A DNA stretch of 42,792 nt, taken from positions 1 to 42,792 of the forward strand of contig NZ_VDDD01000013.1 in assembly GCF_006151785.1 (NCBI RefSeq), in the 5' to 3' direction. The stretch's first letter is position 1; every line of letters starts with the position of its first letter. Below the pieces are notes generated by a model, which worked only from the letters and a program-made list of their open reading frames with translations, ran no database searches and had not been told where the DNA came from. Of this stretch, positions 1 to 8,680 are shown one piece after another. Source of the stretch: Paracoccus marcusii. GTDB lineage: Bacteria; Pseudomonadota; Alphaproteobacteria; Rhodobacterales; Rhodobacteraceae. The position numbers were made by a program, and so were the translations under genes.

Positions 1-693
1 GACCGGCGGCGCCGGGGCCGCGACAGGGGCGGCATCGGGGCGCGGACGCGCCTGGTTCGCGGGCTGCGGCAAGGCCAGCAGCACGCGTCCCTCGCGCATG
101 TCGGGCGCCCCCATCGCAAGGTGGAACGACAGGCTGCGCAGCGGCCGATCCTCCAGCATCAGGGACAGGGGCCGGGGATCGTCCAGATGGGTCAGGAACT
201 GATAGCCGCCGACGGCCTCGAACCCCTCGACTCCCTCCATCTCGGCAGTCAGCTCTGTCAGCAGGGCGTTGATGAAGTCGGAACACAGCAGCGCGTCGCT
301 GCGGGTGGGTCGGCGCCGCTCCAGCCCGCGCGACGTCACGCGGCCAAGGGCCTGCCATTCGACCAGCGCCGCCACCGCCTGCGGGCACAGCGCGATCGCC
401 CCCAGCAGATCGCCCGGCCCCTGCAGCACGACGACCAGCGGCAGTTCCGGCAGCAGCTCCGGCAGCTCTGCCAGCGTCAGCGCGCCGGGCTGGACGGACA
501 GCGCCCGTACGGGCAGCTGGTACAGCCGGTCGGCGGCGCGTCCGATCGCAGTGGCGGCGGCGCGGGCCGGGGTCGGCGCGGGAGATGCGGGCAGCTGCGG
601 GGCCCCGCCTTGGCCCAGCCTGACCTGCGCACGCGCCTGCAGCATGCGGCGCAAGACGCCAGGGGCTTGGGTGGCGGGGTCTGCATGGGTCAT
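1..693 (-). CDS. FliM/FliN-family flagellar motor switch protein, C-terminus cut by window edge
   Basis: The reading frame opens at ATG 693 and runs off the left edge without a stop, giving 231 codons. The protein begins MTHADPATQAPGVLRRML and continues with stretches such as LPLVVLQGPGDLLGAIAL, ALVEWQALGRVTSR and LSLMLEDRPLRSL. This pattern resembles the Rhodobacterales FliM/FliN-like (SPOA/CheC-fold) proteins encoded in flagellar loci. The C-terminal SPOA domain expected in this family would lie outside the window. The visible tail is Ala/Pro-rich, as in the linker before that domain. If the assignment is right, the protein belongs to the C-ring that switches flagellar rotation. It lies 61 bases downstream of the symporter-kinase on the same strand, so co-transcription is possible. 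No strong ribosome binding site is visible. The family call is from recognition only. Confidence 0.6.
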   Translation of the reverse strand, partial: MTHADPATQAPGVLRRMLQARAQVRLGQGGAPQLPASPAPTPARAAATAIGRAADRLYQLPVRALSVQPGALTLAELPELLPELPLVVVLQGPGDLLGAIALCPQAVAALVEWQALGRVTSRGLERRRPTRSDALLCSDFINALLTELTAEMEGVEGFEAVGGYQFLTHLDDPRPLSLMLEDRPLRSLSFHLAMGAPDMREGRVLLALPQPANQARPRPDAAPVAAPAPPV

Positions 694-754
694 GTCACGT
701 CCGAATCAGGCTGTCGCTGCCTGTTCAAAATGGACCGTCAGGATTGAGAAAGGG

Positions 755-3400
755 TTAACCGGAAGGCACCGGCGGCCGCGCCGGCAGCTGGATGCGGAAC
801 GCCGCACCCCCCTGCCCCGGCAAATAGCTGATGTCGCCGCCCAGGGTCAGCATGATCTCGCGGCAGATGGCCAACCCCAGGCCTGCGCCACCCGCGCGGG
901 CGGGGTCGTTCAGACGCGCGAATTTCTCGAAGATCAGCGTCTGGCGGCCGCTGTCGATGCCGCTGCCGTTGTCGACGATGTCGATGACCGCGCCGCCGCC
1001 TTCCGGATGACGGACGCGGATGATCAGCACCGGATGCGCCGCATCGCAATACTTGCGCGCATTGCTGATGACGTTGATCAGCACCTGCAGCAGCCTGTCC
1101 GCATCGGTGATCAGGCCCAGATGTTCCGATGGCAGGTCGCGGTCGATCAGAAAGCCGCGTTCGGGCCGCGTGGCCGACGCCGCGGCCAGCGCGCGCGTGA
1201 TCAGGTCGTGCAGGTTCGCGACCGAGATCGTCAGCTGCGCCCGCCCGCTTTCCAGCACGGACAGATCCAGAAGGTCGTCCAAGAGCCGCGTCAGGCGGCC
1301 GGCCTCGTCATGGATGATGCCTGCGAACTTGCCGCGCTCCTCTGCGGTCAGGTCGGGCTCCTTGAGGATCTCCGAGAACGCCCGGACCGAGGTCATGGGC
1401 GTGCGCAGCTCGTGGCTGATCTGGCCCAGGAAGGCGTCCTTCTGGACCGACAGGGCGGTCAGCTTGTCATTGGCCTCGCGCAGCTGTCGGGCGGTACGGG
1501 TCAGCTCGGCCTGCGCGGCCTCAAGGCGCTGCGTCTCCTCCTTGGCACGCTGCGCCTCGTCCGCGACCTGCAGAAGGTCGGCCACCGTCAGCGCGACGCC
1601 CCCCGCCACGCGGTCGATCATCGCATGCGCCGTGGCCGACCCGATCGACCCCGCCAGCCGCCGCTCCAGTCGGGTCAGGAACCGGGGCGTCAGGTCTGGC
1701 AGATAGCCGGTCTTGCCCTGCGCCCGCGCCTCGGCCTGGAAATAGCGCAGCGCGGCGTCCGGTCCCCAGACCCGTCGCGCCATGGCCAACAGCGGCTCGG
1801 CCCGGTCGTCGGCACGCAGCATGCGGCTGTGGCGGATCGGCTCGACCGCGGACACGAAGGACAGGCCCTGCAGGCGTTCCACCGGGTCCGGGAACCCGAA
1901 GATCGACACTCCGATGAAGGCCAGCGTGTTCAGCGTCAGGGACAGCGCCACGGCGGCCGTCCAGGGATCGACCCCCGGCGGCACCGGCAGATCGCCCCCC
2001 ACCCCCACCGACGGCAGGAAGATCAGCGCCATCCACAGGACCGACCCTGTGCCGATACCGGCATAGGCGCCCTTGCGGTTCGCGCCACGCCACAACAGCC
2101 CACCCAGCATCGCGGGCAGCACCTGCGCCATGCCGGTGAAGGCCACAAGCCCCATCGCGGCCAGTGCCGCCGTGCCCCCCGACGCCTGGTGATAGACCCA
2201 GCCCGCCGCGACCACCGCCAGGATCGCGACCCGCCGCGCGTTCAGCACGAAGCCGCGCAGATCGTCGGTCTCGTCCGGGGCGGGGATGCGGCGCAGCGCC
2301 AGCCAGGCGGGGACCAGCCAGTGGTTCGACACCATCGTGGCGACCGCGATCGCACACATGACGACCATCGACGTCGCCGCAGAAAACCCGCCCAGGAACA
2401 CCAGCAGCGCCAGCATGTCCTGGCCCGCCGCCGCGGGCAGGGTCAGCACGTAGAGGTCCGGGTCCGACCCCGCGGGCAGCAGTTCACGCCCCATCACCGC
2501 AATGGGCAGCACGAACAGCGACATCACGAACAGATAGGCGGGAAAGGCCCAGCCCGCGACATGCAGACGCTCCTCGTCCGCGGCCTCGACCACCATGACC
2601 TGGAACATGCGCGGCAGGGTCAGGATGGCGGCGGCGGACACCAGGATCAGCGCGGTCCAGCGGTCGGGCTTGAGCAGCCAGCCCTGCGCCACGTCGGGAT
2701 CGGCCGCGGCACGGGCGATGCGCGCCAGCATGTCCGCAGGCCCGTCGGCCAGCCCCCAGACCACGAACAGGCCAAGCGCCACGAAGGCCGCCAGCTTCAC
2801 GACCGCCTCCAGCGCGATCGCGGTGACGACGCCGTGGTGGCGTTCATCCGCCGCCAGGTTGCGGGTGCCGAACAGGATGGTGAACAGCGCAAGCCCCGCC
2901 GCGACCCACAGGGCCGTTCCCCCCATCGCGCCCGCATCGGCGCCGTTGGGGACGTCGGTGGCGAAGATGTCGAAGGACAGCCGCACCGATTGCAGCTGCA
3001 GCGCGATATAAGGTGTCGACGCGATGACCGCGATCAGCGTCACGATGGCCGCCAGCCGGTTCGATTTTCCGAACCGGGCCGAGATCAGGTCCGCGACCGA
3101 GGTGACGTGATGCATCCGCGCAACGCGAACCAGCCGCCTCAGCCCCCACCACGCCCCGGTGAAGACCAGCGTCGGCCCCAGATAGATCGTCGCGAACTCC
3201 AGCCCGGACCGGGACGCATAGCCCACCGCGCCATAGAACGTCCATGCCGAACAATAGACCGACAGCGACAGCGTATAGACCAGCGGATGGTCCAGCCACC
3301 GCACATGCCCGCGCGCCGCCGCCCGGTCGGCGGCATAGGCGACCCCGAACATCAGCGCGACATAGGCGAGGCAGGCGCCGACCAGCGCCTCAAAGGGCAT
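755..3400 (-). CDS. Sodium:solute symporter-type sensor histidine kinase
   Basis: An 881-residue hybrid. Roughly the first 550 residues are a multi-pass sodium/solute symporter (SSS, PutP-like) domain with many hydrophobic segments. A coiled-coil-like linker (EETQRLEAAQAELTRTAR) leads into a HisKA/HATPase kinase. The H-box is QISHELRTPM with His663. The N-box is NVISNARKY near Asn780. The G1 box is DIVDNGSGID near Asp810, and the G2 box is GLGLA at about 840-844. CbrA-type kinases have this architecture and couple solute binding or transport to a response regulator. It is encoded with a small membrane protein (10-base overlap) and a receiver protein, so the three form one operon and probably one signalling pathway. 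The sensed solute cannot be read from the sequence. The long plus-strand open frame opposite is an antisense shadow. Confidence 0.93.
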   Translation of the reverse strand: MPFEALVGACLAYVALMFGVAYAADRAAARGHVRWLDHPLVYTLSLSVYCSAWTFYGAVGYASRSGLEFATIYLGPTLVFTGAWWGLRRLVRVARMHHVTSVADLISARFGKSNRLAAIVTLIAVIASTPYIALQLQSVRLSFDIFATDVPNGADAGAMGGTALWVAAGLALFTILFGTRNLAADERHHGVVTAIALEAVVKLAAFVALGLFVVWGLADGPADMLARIARAAADPDVAQGWLLKPDRWTALILVSAAAILTLPRMFQVMVVEAADEERLHVAGWAFPAYLFVMSLFVLPIAVMGRELLPAGSDPDLYVLTLPAAAGQDMLALLVFLGGFSAATSMVVMCAIAVATMVSNHWLVPAWLALRRIPAPDETDDLRGFVLNARRVAILAVVAAGWVYHQASGGTAALAAMGLVAFTGMAQVLPAMLGGLLWRGANRKGAYAGIGTGSVLWMALIFLPSVGVGGDLPVPPGVDPWTAAVALSLTLNTLAFIGVSIFGFPDPVERLQGLSFVSAVEPIRHSRMLRADDRAEPLLAMARRVWGPDAALRYFQAEARAQGKTGYLPDLTPRFLTRLERRLAGSIGSATAHAMIDRVAGGVALTVADLLQVADEAQRAKEETQRLEAAQAELTRTARQLREANDKLTALSVQKDAFLGQISHELRTPMTSVRAFSEILKEPDLTAEERGKFAGIIHDEAGRLTRLLDDLLDLSVLESGRAQLTISVANLHDLITRALAAASATRPERGFLIDRDLPSEHLGLITDADRLLQVLINVISNARKYCDAAHPVLIIRVRHPEGGGAVIDIVDNGSGIDSGRQTLIFEKFARLNDPARAGGAGLGLAICREIMLTLGGDISYLPGQGGAAFRIQLPARPPVPSG

Positions 3401-3665
3401 CGGGGCCCCCCGTCGGTGCCTCGGCGCGCATGGTCGCGGCCTCTGCCCGCAGCAGGGCGCGGTGCAGCGCGCGGATGACCACGATCAGCACCGCCCACAG
3501 GCCGAACAGCCAGACCGCGCCCCCGGCATAGGACAGGCTGCCCGGCATCCACCAGACCGGCACCAGCAGCAGCATCATCGTCATCACCGGCAGCACCCGC
3601 GCCGCATCGCCAAGGCGGCGGCGATGGAACGAGGCGCGTTCCAGAAACAGCGGCCGGTCGGGCAT
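3390..3665 (-). CDS. Small two-helix membrane protein of the symporter-kinase operon
   Basis: A 91-residue protein of unknown function. It has a basic N-terminus (FHRRRLGDAARV), two hydrophobic segments at about residues 25-42 and 47-64, and a charged C-terminal tail. Its start shares one base with the receiver gene's stop (TGATG), and its end overlaps the start of the symporter-kinase, so it is very likely translated with them. Small two-helix subunits such as DUF4212 proteins are known partners of some SSS transporters. I do not claim membership of that family, but an accessory or modulatory role for the symporter domain of the kinase is a reasonable inference. Confidence 0.75.
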   Translation of the reverse strand: MPDRPLFLERASFHRRRLGDAARVLPVMTMMLLLVPVWWMPGSLSYAGGAVWLFGLWAVLIVVIRALHRALLRAEAATMRAEAPTGGPDAL

Positions 3666-4024
3666 CAGGCCAGCATCCGGCGCACCGTCGCACGCAGTTC
3701 CTGGTTGTCGAAGGGCTTCGCCAGCACCGCATCCGCGCGCGCGCCGTCATCGCCGGTCTGCCCCCGCGCAGTCAGCATCAGCACCGGCGTCGCGGCCAGA
3801 TCGGCGTCATTGGCGGCGCGCAGATCCTGCAGGATCTCGGTCCCCGACCGGTTGGGCAGCATCAGGTCCAGGATCACCAGGCGCGGGCGCGCGGCCAGGA
3901 TCGCCTCGATGCCGCCTGCGCCGTCGGAATGCAGGTCGACCGACCACCCCTCGCGCGACAGGATGAAGCGCACCGCCTCGGCGATGTTGGGCTCGTCCTC
4001 GATCATCAGGATGTCCGGCTGCAT
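3665..4024 (-). CDS. Single-domain response regulator (CheY-like receiver)
   Basis: A 119-residue stand-alone receiver domain with no output domain. The acidic pair is in MIEDE (Glu9, Asp10). The phospho-acceptor is Asp53 in VILDLMLP. The switch Thr85 lies in LMLTARG, and the conserved Lys103 in LAKPF. The start chosen is the ATG at 4024, which is preceded by a good GGGAGGG ribosome binding site and begins the receiver fold directly. An in-frame ATG at 4078 would add 18 basic residues with no homology. It is the first gene of the three-gene signalling operon and presumably receives phosphate from the downstream symporter-kinase. With no DNA-binding domain it must act by protein contact or pass phosphate on. 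Confidence 0.88.
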   Translation of the reverse strand: MQPDILMIEDEPNIAEAVRFILSREGWSVDLHSDGAGGIEAILAARPRLVILDLMLPNRSGTEILQDLRAANDADLAATPVLMLTARGQTGDDGARADAVLAKPFDNQELRATVRRMLA

Positions 4025-4087
4025 CCGCCCTCCCCGCGTGCGGCCCGGCGGGCCGGGGCGGATCATGGGCCGGATCACGGCCCCGTG

Positions 4088-5377
4088 TCAAAGGGACCTT
4101 TGCGCCTGCCCGCCCTGCGGCACCAGGATCGAGGGTTCGCGGCGCGCCGGACAGTCGGCACGCGGGCAGATCCGGCAGGCGGGCCCGATGGGCAGTGCAT
4201 CGTCGGGGGGTGGTCCGTCGAACGGCAGGATCAGCATCAGCGCCTCGGTCAGCAGCGGGCCGTCCAGGCCCAGGGGCTGACGGCGCTGCGCAAAGGACAG
4301 GGTGCGGAACGCGCGCCCATCCGGGGTGACGACGATCCGTGCCAGTGCCAACTGCGGCACCGCCAGGGCATGATACAGCGGCCACAGCGCACAGCTGTCC
4401 CCAGGCCGTGGCAGCGCAAAACCCTGCGCGGCGCGACGCAGGGTCAGGACGCCCGATCCGTCGCAGACCAGCAGGCCCGCGCCCTGGAACCCCTCGGGGC
4501 GCAGATCGGCCAGCCGCCGGATCACCAGGTCCAGGGGCTGGCCAAGCCGCGCGGCCAGCCGAACCGGGTCGGGCGGCGTTCCCGCCGCGGGGATCGCCTC
4601 GGTCAGCGCGCGGTCCGACAACGCGTCCCGGTCGTCCAGCATCCCGGCCAATAGATCCGCGGCCATCGCCCGCGCCGCATCCGAGGTCAGATCGCCCGGA
4701 TCGGGGTCCGCAACGCCGGGTTCGGCCAGCCAGGCCTCGACCTCCTCCTGGGGGGTGGTGGCCTGACCTTCGGCCTCGAAGCTGTCCAGATAGGCGACCA
4801 GGGCCTGTGCGGTCAGCGACAGGCGCTGGCTGTCCTGGTGCAGGTTCGCATGGAACCGCTGGCGCCATTCGGCGGAAATCTCGCCCTCCTCGACCAGGAT
4901 CGCCGCGGTGGAGCGGACCGAGGTCACGGCCGACAGCACCTCGTGCAGTGTGGTCAGCAGATATGGATCGCGGGTCATGCGGTCGGACAGGTCGACCAGT
5001 TGCCGTTCCAATCCGGCGCCCCGCCGCGCATGGGCGATCAAAAGGCCCGACCAGCCCGGAAAGCGGGCCAGGAATTCGGTGATCTGGTCCAGTTCCGGCA
5101 CGGTGCCGACGGCGACGGGATGGGCCGCAGCCTCGCGCAGGGCCGCGATGCGGACCTCCTCGCGGCCTTCGGCCAGTTCGTCGGGGGGAACCTCCAGAAC
5201 CTCGGCCAAGCGGGCGATCAGGTCGGCGCCGACGGGGCGGCGGTTGTGTTCGATCAGGTTCAGATAGGCGGGCGAGATGCCCACGGCGCGCGCGATGTCG
5301 GCCTGACGCCGGGCCATCGCCAGGCGGCGTTCCCGGATCCGCGTCCCCGTCAGGACGGTGGCTGCGCGCGCGGGCAC
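4088..5377 (-). CDS. XRE-family ScfR-like transcriptional regulator
   Basis: A 429-residue protein with an N-terminal XRE helix-turn-helix (about 12-65; ADIARAVGISPAYLNLIEHN). The C-terminus carries the Cys-rich signature of the DUF2083 domain (GPACRICPRADCPARREP). This combination is typical of short-chain fatty acyl-CoA regulators (ScfR, for example PccR or RamB type). Those proteins usually carry an IrrE-like peptidase domain in the middle. No HExxH motif is visible here, so that part is either absent or very degenerate. The start is a GTG (5375-5377), three bases after the DUF815 gene. The gene is co-directional with the tat cluster. Its targets are unknown, and no glyoxylate or propionyl-CoA gene is adjacent. 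Confidence 0.8.
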   Translation of the reverse strand: MPARAATVLTGTRIRERRLAMARRQADIARAVGISPAYLNLIEHNRRPVGADLIARLAEVLEVPPDELAEGREEVRIAALREAAAHPVAVGTVPELDQITEFLARFPGWSGLLIAHARRGAGLERQLVDLSDRMTRDPYLLTTLHEVLSAVTSVRSTAAILVEEGEISAEWRQRFHANLHQDSQRLSLTAQALVAYLDSFEAEGQATTPQEEVEAWLAEPGVADPDPGDLTSDAARAMAADLLAGMLDDRDALSDRALTEAIPAAGTPPDPVRLAARLGQPLDLVIRRLADLRPEGFQGAGLLVCDGSGVLTLRRAAQGFALPRPGDSCALWPLYHALAVPQLALARIVVTPDGRAFRTLSFAQRRQPLGLDGPLLTEALMLILPFDGPPPDDALPIGPACRICPRADCPARREPSILVPQGGQAQRSL

Positions 5378-5380
5378 GGC

Positions 5381-6220
5381 CTAGACCGCCAGACCGTGGC
5401 GCCCGGCAAGATCGGTGAAGAACTGCCACGCCACGCGTCCCGATCGCGCACCCCGCGTGGCCTGCCATTCGATCGCCTGCGCGCGCAGTTCATCGGGGTC
5501 GACCGACAGCCCATAGGCCGCGCAATAGCCGTCGATCATCGCCAGGAATTGGTCCTGGTCGCAGGGATGAAAGCCAAGCCACAGGCCAAAGCGGTCGGAC
5601 AGGGACACCTTCTCCTCGACCGCCTCTCCGGGGTGGATGGCGCTGGCGCGTTCGTTGTCGATCATCTCGCGCGGCATCAGGTGGCGGCGGTTCGAGGTCG
5701 CATAGAGGATCACGTTCGCGGGCCGCCCGCTGATCCCGCCATCCAGGACCGCCTTCAGCGACTTGTACTGGGTGTCGTCGTGGCTGAAGGACAGATCGTC
5801 CGCGAACAGCACGAAGCGCCGCTCGGGTGCCGCGCCCAGGATCGCCAGCAGCCGTCCGACCGAATGCAGGTCGTCGCGGGCGATCTCGACCAGGACCAGC
5901 GGCAGGCCTTGGGCCACGGCCTCGGCATGGACCGCCTTGACCAGCGACGACTTGCCCATGCCGCGCGCGCCCCACAGCAGGGCGTTGTTCGCCCCAAGGC
6001 CGCGCGCGAACTGCAGCGTGTTGTCCAGAAGCGTGCGCCGCGACCGGTCGATGCCGATCAGCTGGTCCAGCGGCACACCGGCGACATGCGCCACGGGCAC
6101 CAGCCGGTCGGGGTCGGCCTGCCACACGAATGCCGTGGCCTCGTCGAACCGGGGCACCGGAACGGCCGGCGGGGCCAGCCGTTCAAGCGCATCGGCGATG
6201 CGCGTCAGCGCAGCCGTCAT
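5381..6220 (-). CDS. DUF815-family AAA+ ATPase
   Basis: A 279-residue P-loop ATPase. Walker A is GARGMGKS (about 84-91) and the Walker B region is [10 protein letters not shown] (about 136-145). A long C-terminal stretch includes [14 protein letters not shown] and the [14 protein letters not shown] motif characteristic of DUF815 proteins. The family is widespread in proteobacteria, but its cellular role is not established. The gene starts inside the tatC stop (ATGA overlap, 6217-6220), so translation is coupled to tatC. The repeated placement of such ATPases near tat genes in related bacteria is suggestive, but a role in protein export is only inference. Confidence 0.88.
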   Translation of the reverse strand: MTAALTRIADALERLAPPAVPVPRFDEATAFVWQADPDRLVPVAHVAGVPLDQLIGIDRSRRTLLDNTLQFARGLGANNALLWGARGMGKSSLVKAVHAEAVAQGLPLVLVEIARDDLHSVGRLLAILGAAPERRFVLFADDLSFSHDDTQYKSLKAVLDGGISGRPANVILYATSNRRHLMPREMIDNERASAIHPGEAVEEKVSLSDRFGLWLGFHPCDQDQFLAMIDGYCAAYGLSVDPDELRAQAIEWQATRGARSGRVAWQFFTDLAGRHGLAV

Positions 6221-7077
6221 TCGTCATCCTCGATCCACAGGCCCTGGGCCCGCAGGTCACGCTCGCGCACCACCTCGATGCGGCGGACGATCTGGATCGA
6301 GATCTCGTAAAGGCCATAGACGACCGAGAACAGCACCAGCTGGCTGCCGACATCGGGCGGCGTCAGGCAGGCGGCCAGCGTCAGGATGATCACCACGGCA
6401 TAGCGGCGCGTGTTGGCCAGCGATTGCGACGACACCAGCCCCGCCCGGCCCAGCAGCGCCAGCGCGACCGGCAGCTGGAACGACAGGCCAAAGGCCAGGA
6501 TGAACCGCGTGGTCAGGGTCAGATACTCGCTGACAGAACCCTGGAACACGATGCCGGCCAGTCGGCTTCCCTCGCCCGCCACGGCCGCCGGATCGTCCGG
6601 CAGGGCCAGCGGACCCTGCTGAAAGCCCAGGAAGAACGCGAAGACCATCGGCAGGATGATGTAATAGGCGAAGGCGGCGCCCAGCACGAACATGATGGGC
6701 GATGCCAGAAGGAAGGGCAGAAAGGCGCGGCGTTCACTTTTGTACAGGCCCGGCGCAACAAAACGCCACAGCTGGTACCCGATCACCGGGAACGACAGGA
6801 TGAACCCGCCGAAGAAGGCTATGCGGATCGCGACCGAGAAGCCCTCCTGCAGCTTCAGCAGGATCAGGCCGCATTCCTGGCCCCGCTCCTCCAGCGCGGC
6901 GCAGATGGGCCGGGTCAGGAAGTTGTAGATCGGGTTCCAGACCAGATAGGCCAGGATCATCGCCACGACCAAGGCCAGCACGGACCAGATGATCCGCGTG
7001 CGCAGTTCCTTGAGATGTTCGATCAGGGGGGCCGAGCTGCCGTCGAGATCGTCGTCGATCGGGGTATGCGCTGACAC
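6217..7077 (-). CDS. tatC: Sec-independent protein translocase TatC
   Basis: A 286-residue polytopic membrane protein with the expected six transmembrane segments. It carries TatC hallmarks near the N-terminus ([13 protein letters not shown]) and in the periplasmic loops ([19 protein letters not shown]). TatC is the receptor that binds twin-arginine signal peptides and assembles with TatA and TatB in the cytoplasmic membrane. The start is GTG at 7077, immediately after the TAA stop of tatB with no base between, so re-initiation at the junction is likely. The stop overlaps the DUF815 start. The C-terminal hydrophilic tail ([12 protein letters not shown]) is normal for the family. Confidence 0.96.
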   Translation of the reverse strand: MSAHTPIDDDLDGSSAPLIEHLKELRTRIIWSVLALVVAMILAYLVWNPIYNFLTRPICAALEERGQECGLILLKLQEGFSVAIRIAFFGGFILSFPVIGYQLWRFVAPGLYKSERRAFLPFLLASPIMFVLGAAFAYYIILPMVFAFFLGFQQGPLALPDDPAAVAGEGSRLAGIVFQGSVSEYLTLTTRFILAFGLSFQLPVALALLGRAGLVSSQSLANTRRYAVVIILTLAACLTPPDVGSQLVLFSVVYGLYEISIQIVRRIEVVRERDLRAQGLWIEDDE

Positions 7078-7569
7078 TTACAGGTCCTTCGTGTCCGTCC
7101 GCCGCACGCCGGAGATGCGGCGGCGCGAATCGGGATTAGGCGCCACGTCGGCGGCAGGCTGGGTGGCCGTGTTCGCAGGCTGGACCGTCGGTGCGGCGGG
7201 CGCCGCGGGGATGGCCGCATCGGCCCCCTTGTCCGCGACCGGGGCCGCGGGGTCTGGCTGGATGCGCTGGCCCATGTTGGTCTTGGGGTCCCACTTCTCG
7301 AACTTGGTGACCGCGCGGTCTAGCGCGTCCAGGCCACGGCTGTTCTTCGAGGTCATCGAGGACAGGTTCTTCATCCCCTTGGCCGCGTCGTCCAGGCCGC
7401 TGGCCTTGGCCGCATCCTCCATTGCGCTGGTGAACTCGCGGGCCATCGATCGGGCGCGCGAGGTCAGCCGCCCAAGCGTATGGAACAGCTTGGGCAGATC
7501 CTCGGGGCCGATGACGACAAGCGCGACCACCCCGATCAGCAGCAACTCGCTCCAGCCGATATCAAGCAT
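7078..7569 (-). CDS. tatB: Sec-independent protein translocase subunit TatB
   Basis: A 163-residue protein with a single N-terminal transmembrane helix ending in IGPEDLPKLFHTLGR, the signature of TatB. An amphipathic helix and a long Ala/Pro-rich cytoplasmic tail follow. TatB works with TatC in recognising folded Tat substrates. The gene lies between tatA and tatC in the usual alphaproteobacterial order. It is 28 bases downstream of tatA and abuts tatC. Confidence 0.95.
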   Translation of the reverse strand: MLDIGWSELLLIGVVALVVIGPEDLPKLFHTLGRLTSRARSMAREFTSAMEDAAKASGLDDAAKGMKNLSSMTSKNSRGLDALDRAVTKFEKWDPKTNMGQRIQPDPAAPVADKGADAAIPAAPAAPTVQPANTATQPAADVAPNPDSRRRISGVRRTDTKDL

Positions 7570-7597
7570 TCGGGCACTCGACCTTGGGGCGCACGGT

Positions 7598-7864
7598 TCA
7601 GGTGCGGGTGTCGGTATGCGGCGTCACGTCGCGTGCATCGGTGCCCGGGACGGTGTGGACCGGTGCGACGGGCTGGGTCGGGGTGTCCAGGCTTGCCGCA
7701 GGCTTGTCGGCGGTCTGTTCGGCGGAAGGATCGTTCAGGCCCTTCTTGAAGGCGGTGATTCCCTTGCCGAATTCGCCCATCAGGGACGAAACCTTGCCGC
7801 GTCCGAACAGGACGAGGACGACGATGGCGATGACCAGAAGGGCCATGGGGGACGGTGCGTGCAT
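7598..7864 (-). CDS. tatA: Sec-independent protein translocase subunit TatA
   Basis: An 88-residue protein with one N-terminal hydrophobic helix, the FGRGKVSSLMGEFGKGI motif that marks the TatA hinge and amphipathic helix, and a polar Thr/Pro-rich tail. TatA oligomers form the translocation pore. This is the first gene of the tatABC operon. The ATG at 7864 has a GGAGA ribosome binding site about seven bases upstream. The N-terminus MHAPSPMALLVIA is slightly unusual, because many relatives begin with a short MLNNIG-type leader, but nothing is missing from the helix. Confidence 0.95.
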   Translation of the reverse strand: MHAPSPMALLVIAIVVLVLFGRGKVSSLMGEFGKGITAFKKGLNDPSAEQTADKPAASLDTPTQPVAPVHTVPGTDARDVTPHTDTRT

Positions 7865-8059
7865 TTCAGTTCTCCGTACCGGTGTCAGGCCGTTGACCTG
7901 ATTTCAAGGACTGCAACCAACTATAGGCCCAGTCCGCAGCCGTTGAAAGCCCACCCGGCGCGATAAAGCCCCGCCCCCCTCCGGCGCAGCCTGCGATGAC
8001 GCGATTTTGACGGCGCGTCCCGGCTTGGCAGGGGCGGCGCGGCACGCGATAAGGGCCGC
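7865..8059. promoter_or_regulatory. Divergent intergenic region between tatA and the MarC-family gene
   Basis: A 195-base gap between two divergent start codons, so it must contain promoters for both directions. For the tat side, a plausible minus-strand -10 (TATAGT, complement of 7920-7925) lies 16 bases from a weak -35 (TTCAAC, complement of 7942-7947). No clear promoter could be picked for the plus side, and no strong inverted repeat was seen. Confidence 0.35.
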
Positions 8060-8680
8060 ATGGACCTGCAGCTGTACCTGACCGCCTTCGTCACCCTGTT
8101 CGTGGTCATCGACCCGATCGGCCTGGCCCCGATCTTCATCGCGCTAACCCCCGGCCAGTCGGGGGCGGAACGTCGCCGCATCGGCGCGCGGTCGCTGGTC
8201 ATCGCCGCCGTCCTGCTGACGCTGTTCGGCCTGACGGGCGATGCGATCCTGTCGGCGATCGGCATCTCGATCTCGGCCTTCCGCATCGCGGGGGGGCTGC
8301 TGCTGTTCCTGACCGCACTGGACATGCTGTTCGAACGCCGCACCGAACGCCGCGAGGGCCAGGCCGACGGGGACCAGCCCAGCCACGACCCCTCGGTCTT
8401 TCCGCTGGCCATGCCGCTGCTGGCGGGGCCCGGCGCGCTGGCCACCATGATCCTGCTGGTCGGAGAGAACCAGGGCGTGGGTCATGTCGTCATGGTCCAC
8501 CTGATGATGCTGATCGTGCTGGGCATCTGCATGGTCCTGTTCGCGCTGGCGACGCCCCTGGCGCGCGCGCTTGGGCGCACGGGGGTGATGGTCGTCACCC
8601 GGCTGCTGGGCATGCTGCTGGCGGCGCTGTCGGTGCAGTTCGTGATCGACGGGCTGCGCGGATCGGGCCTGTTCGGGTGA
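8060..8680 (+). CDS. MarC-family integral membrane protein
   Basis: A 206-residue protein with about six hydrophobic segments. It begins MDLQLYLTAFVTLFVVIDP, and the VIDPIGLAPIFIAL motif is typical of MarC/UPF0056 proteins. The second half carries the family repeat PLAMPLLAGPGALATMI. The biochemical role of this family is not settled; the original link to multiple antibiotic resistance has not held up. The stop overlaps the GTG start of the next gene (GTGA), so the two are translationally coupled. Confidence 0.92.
   Translation: MDLQLYLTAFVTLFVVIDPIGLAPIFIALTPGQSGAERRRIGARSLVIAAVLLTLFGLTGDAILSAIGISISAFRIAGGLLLFLTALDMLFERRTERREGQADGDQPSHDPSVFPLAMPLLAGPGALATMILLVGENQGVGHVVMVHLMMLIVLGICMVLFALATPLARALGRTGVMVVTRLLGMLLAALSVQFVIDGLRGSGLFG

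Noticed and set aside
269..3478. A 1069-codon open frame on the plus strand
   Set aside because: It is antisense to the FliM-like gene, the symporter-kinase and the small membrane protein. Its translation is Arg/Gln/His-rich without any domain, typical of high-GC shadow frames.
3807..5468. A 553-codon minus-strand frame over the ScfR-like and receiver genes
   Set aside because: Shifted frame of two convincing genes, with Arg/Gly/Pro-rich translation and no motif.
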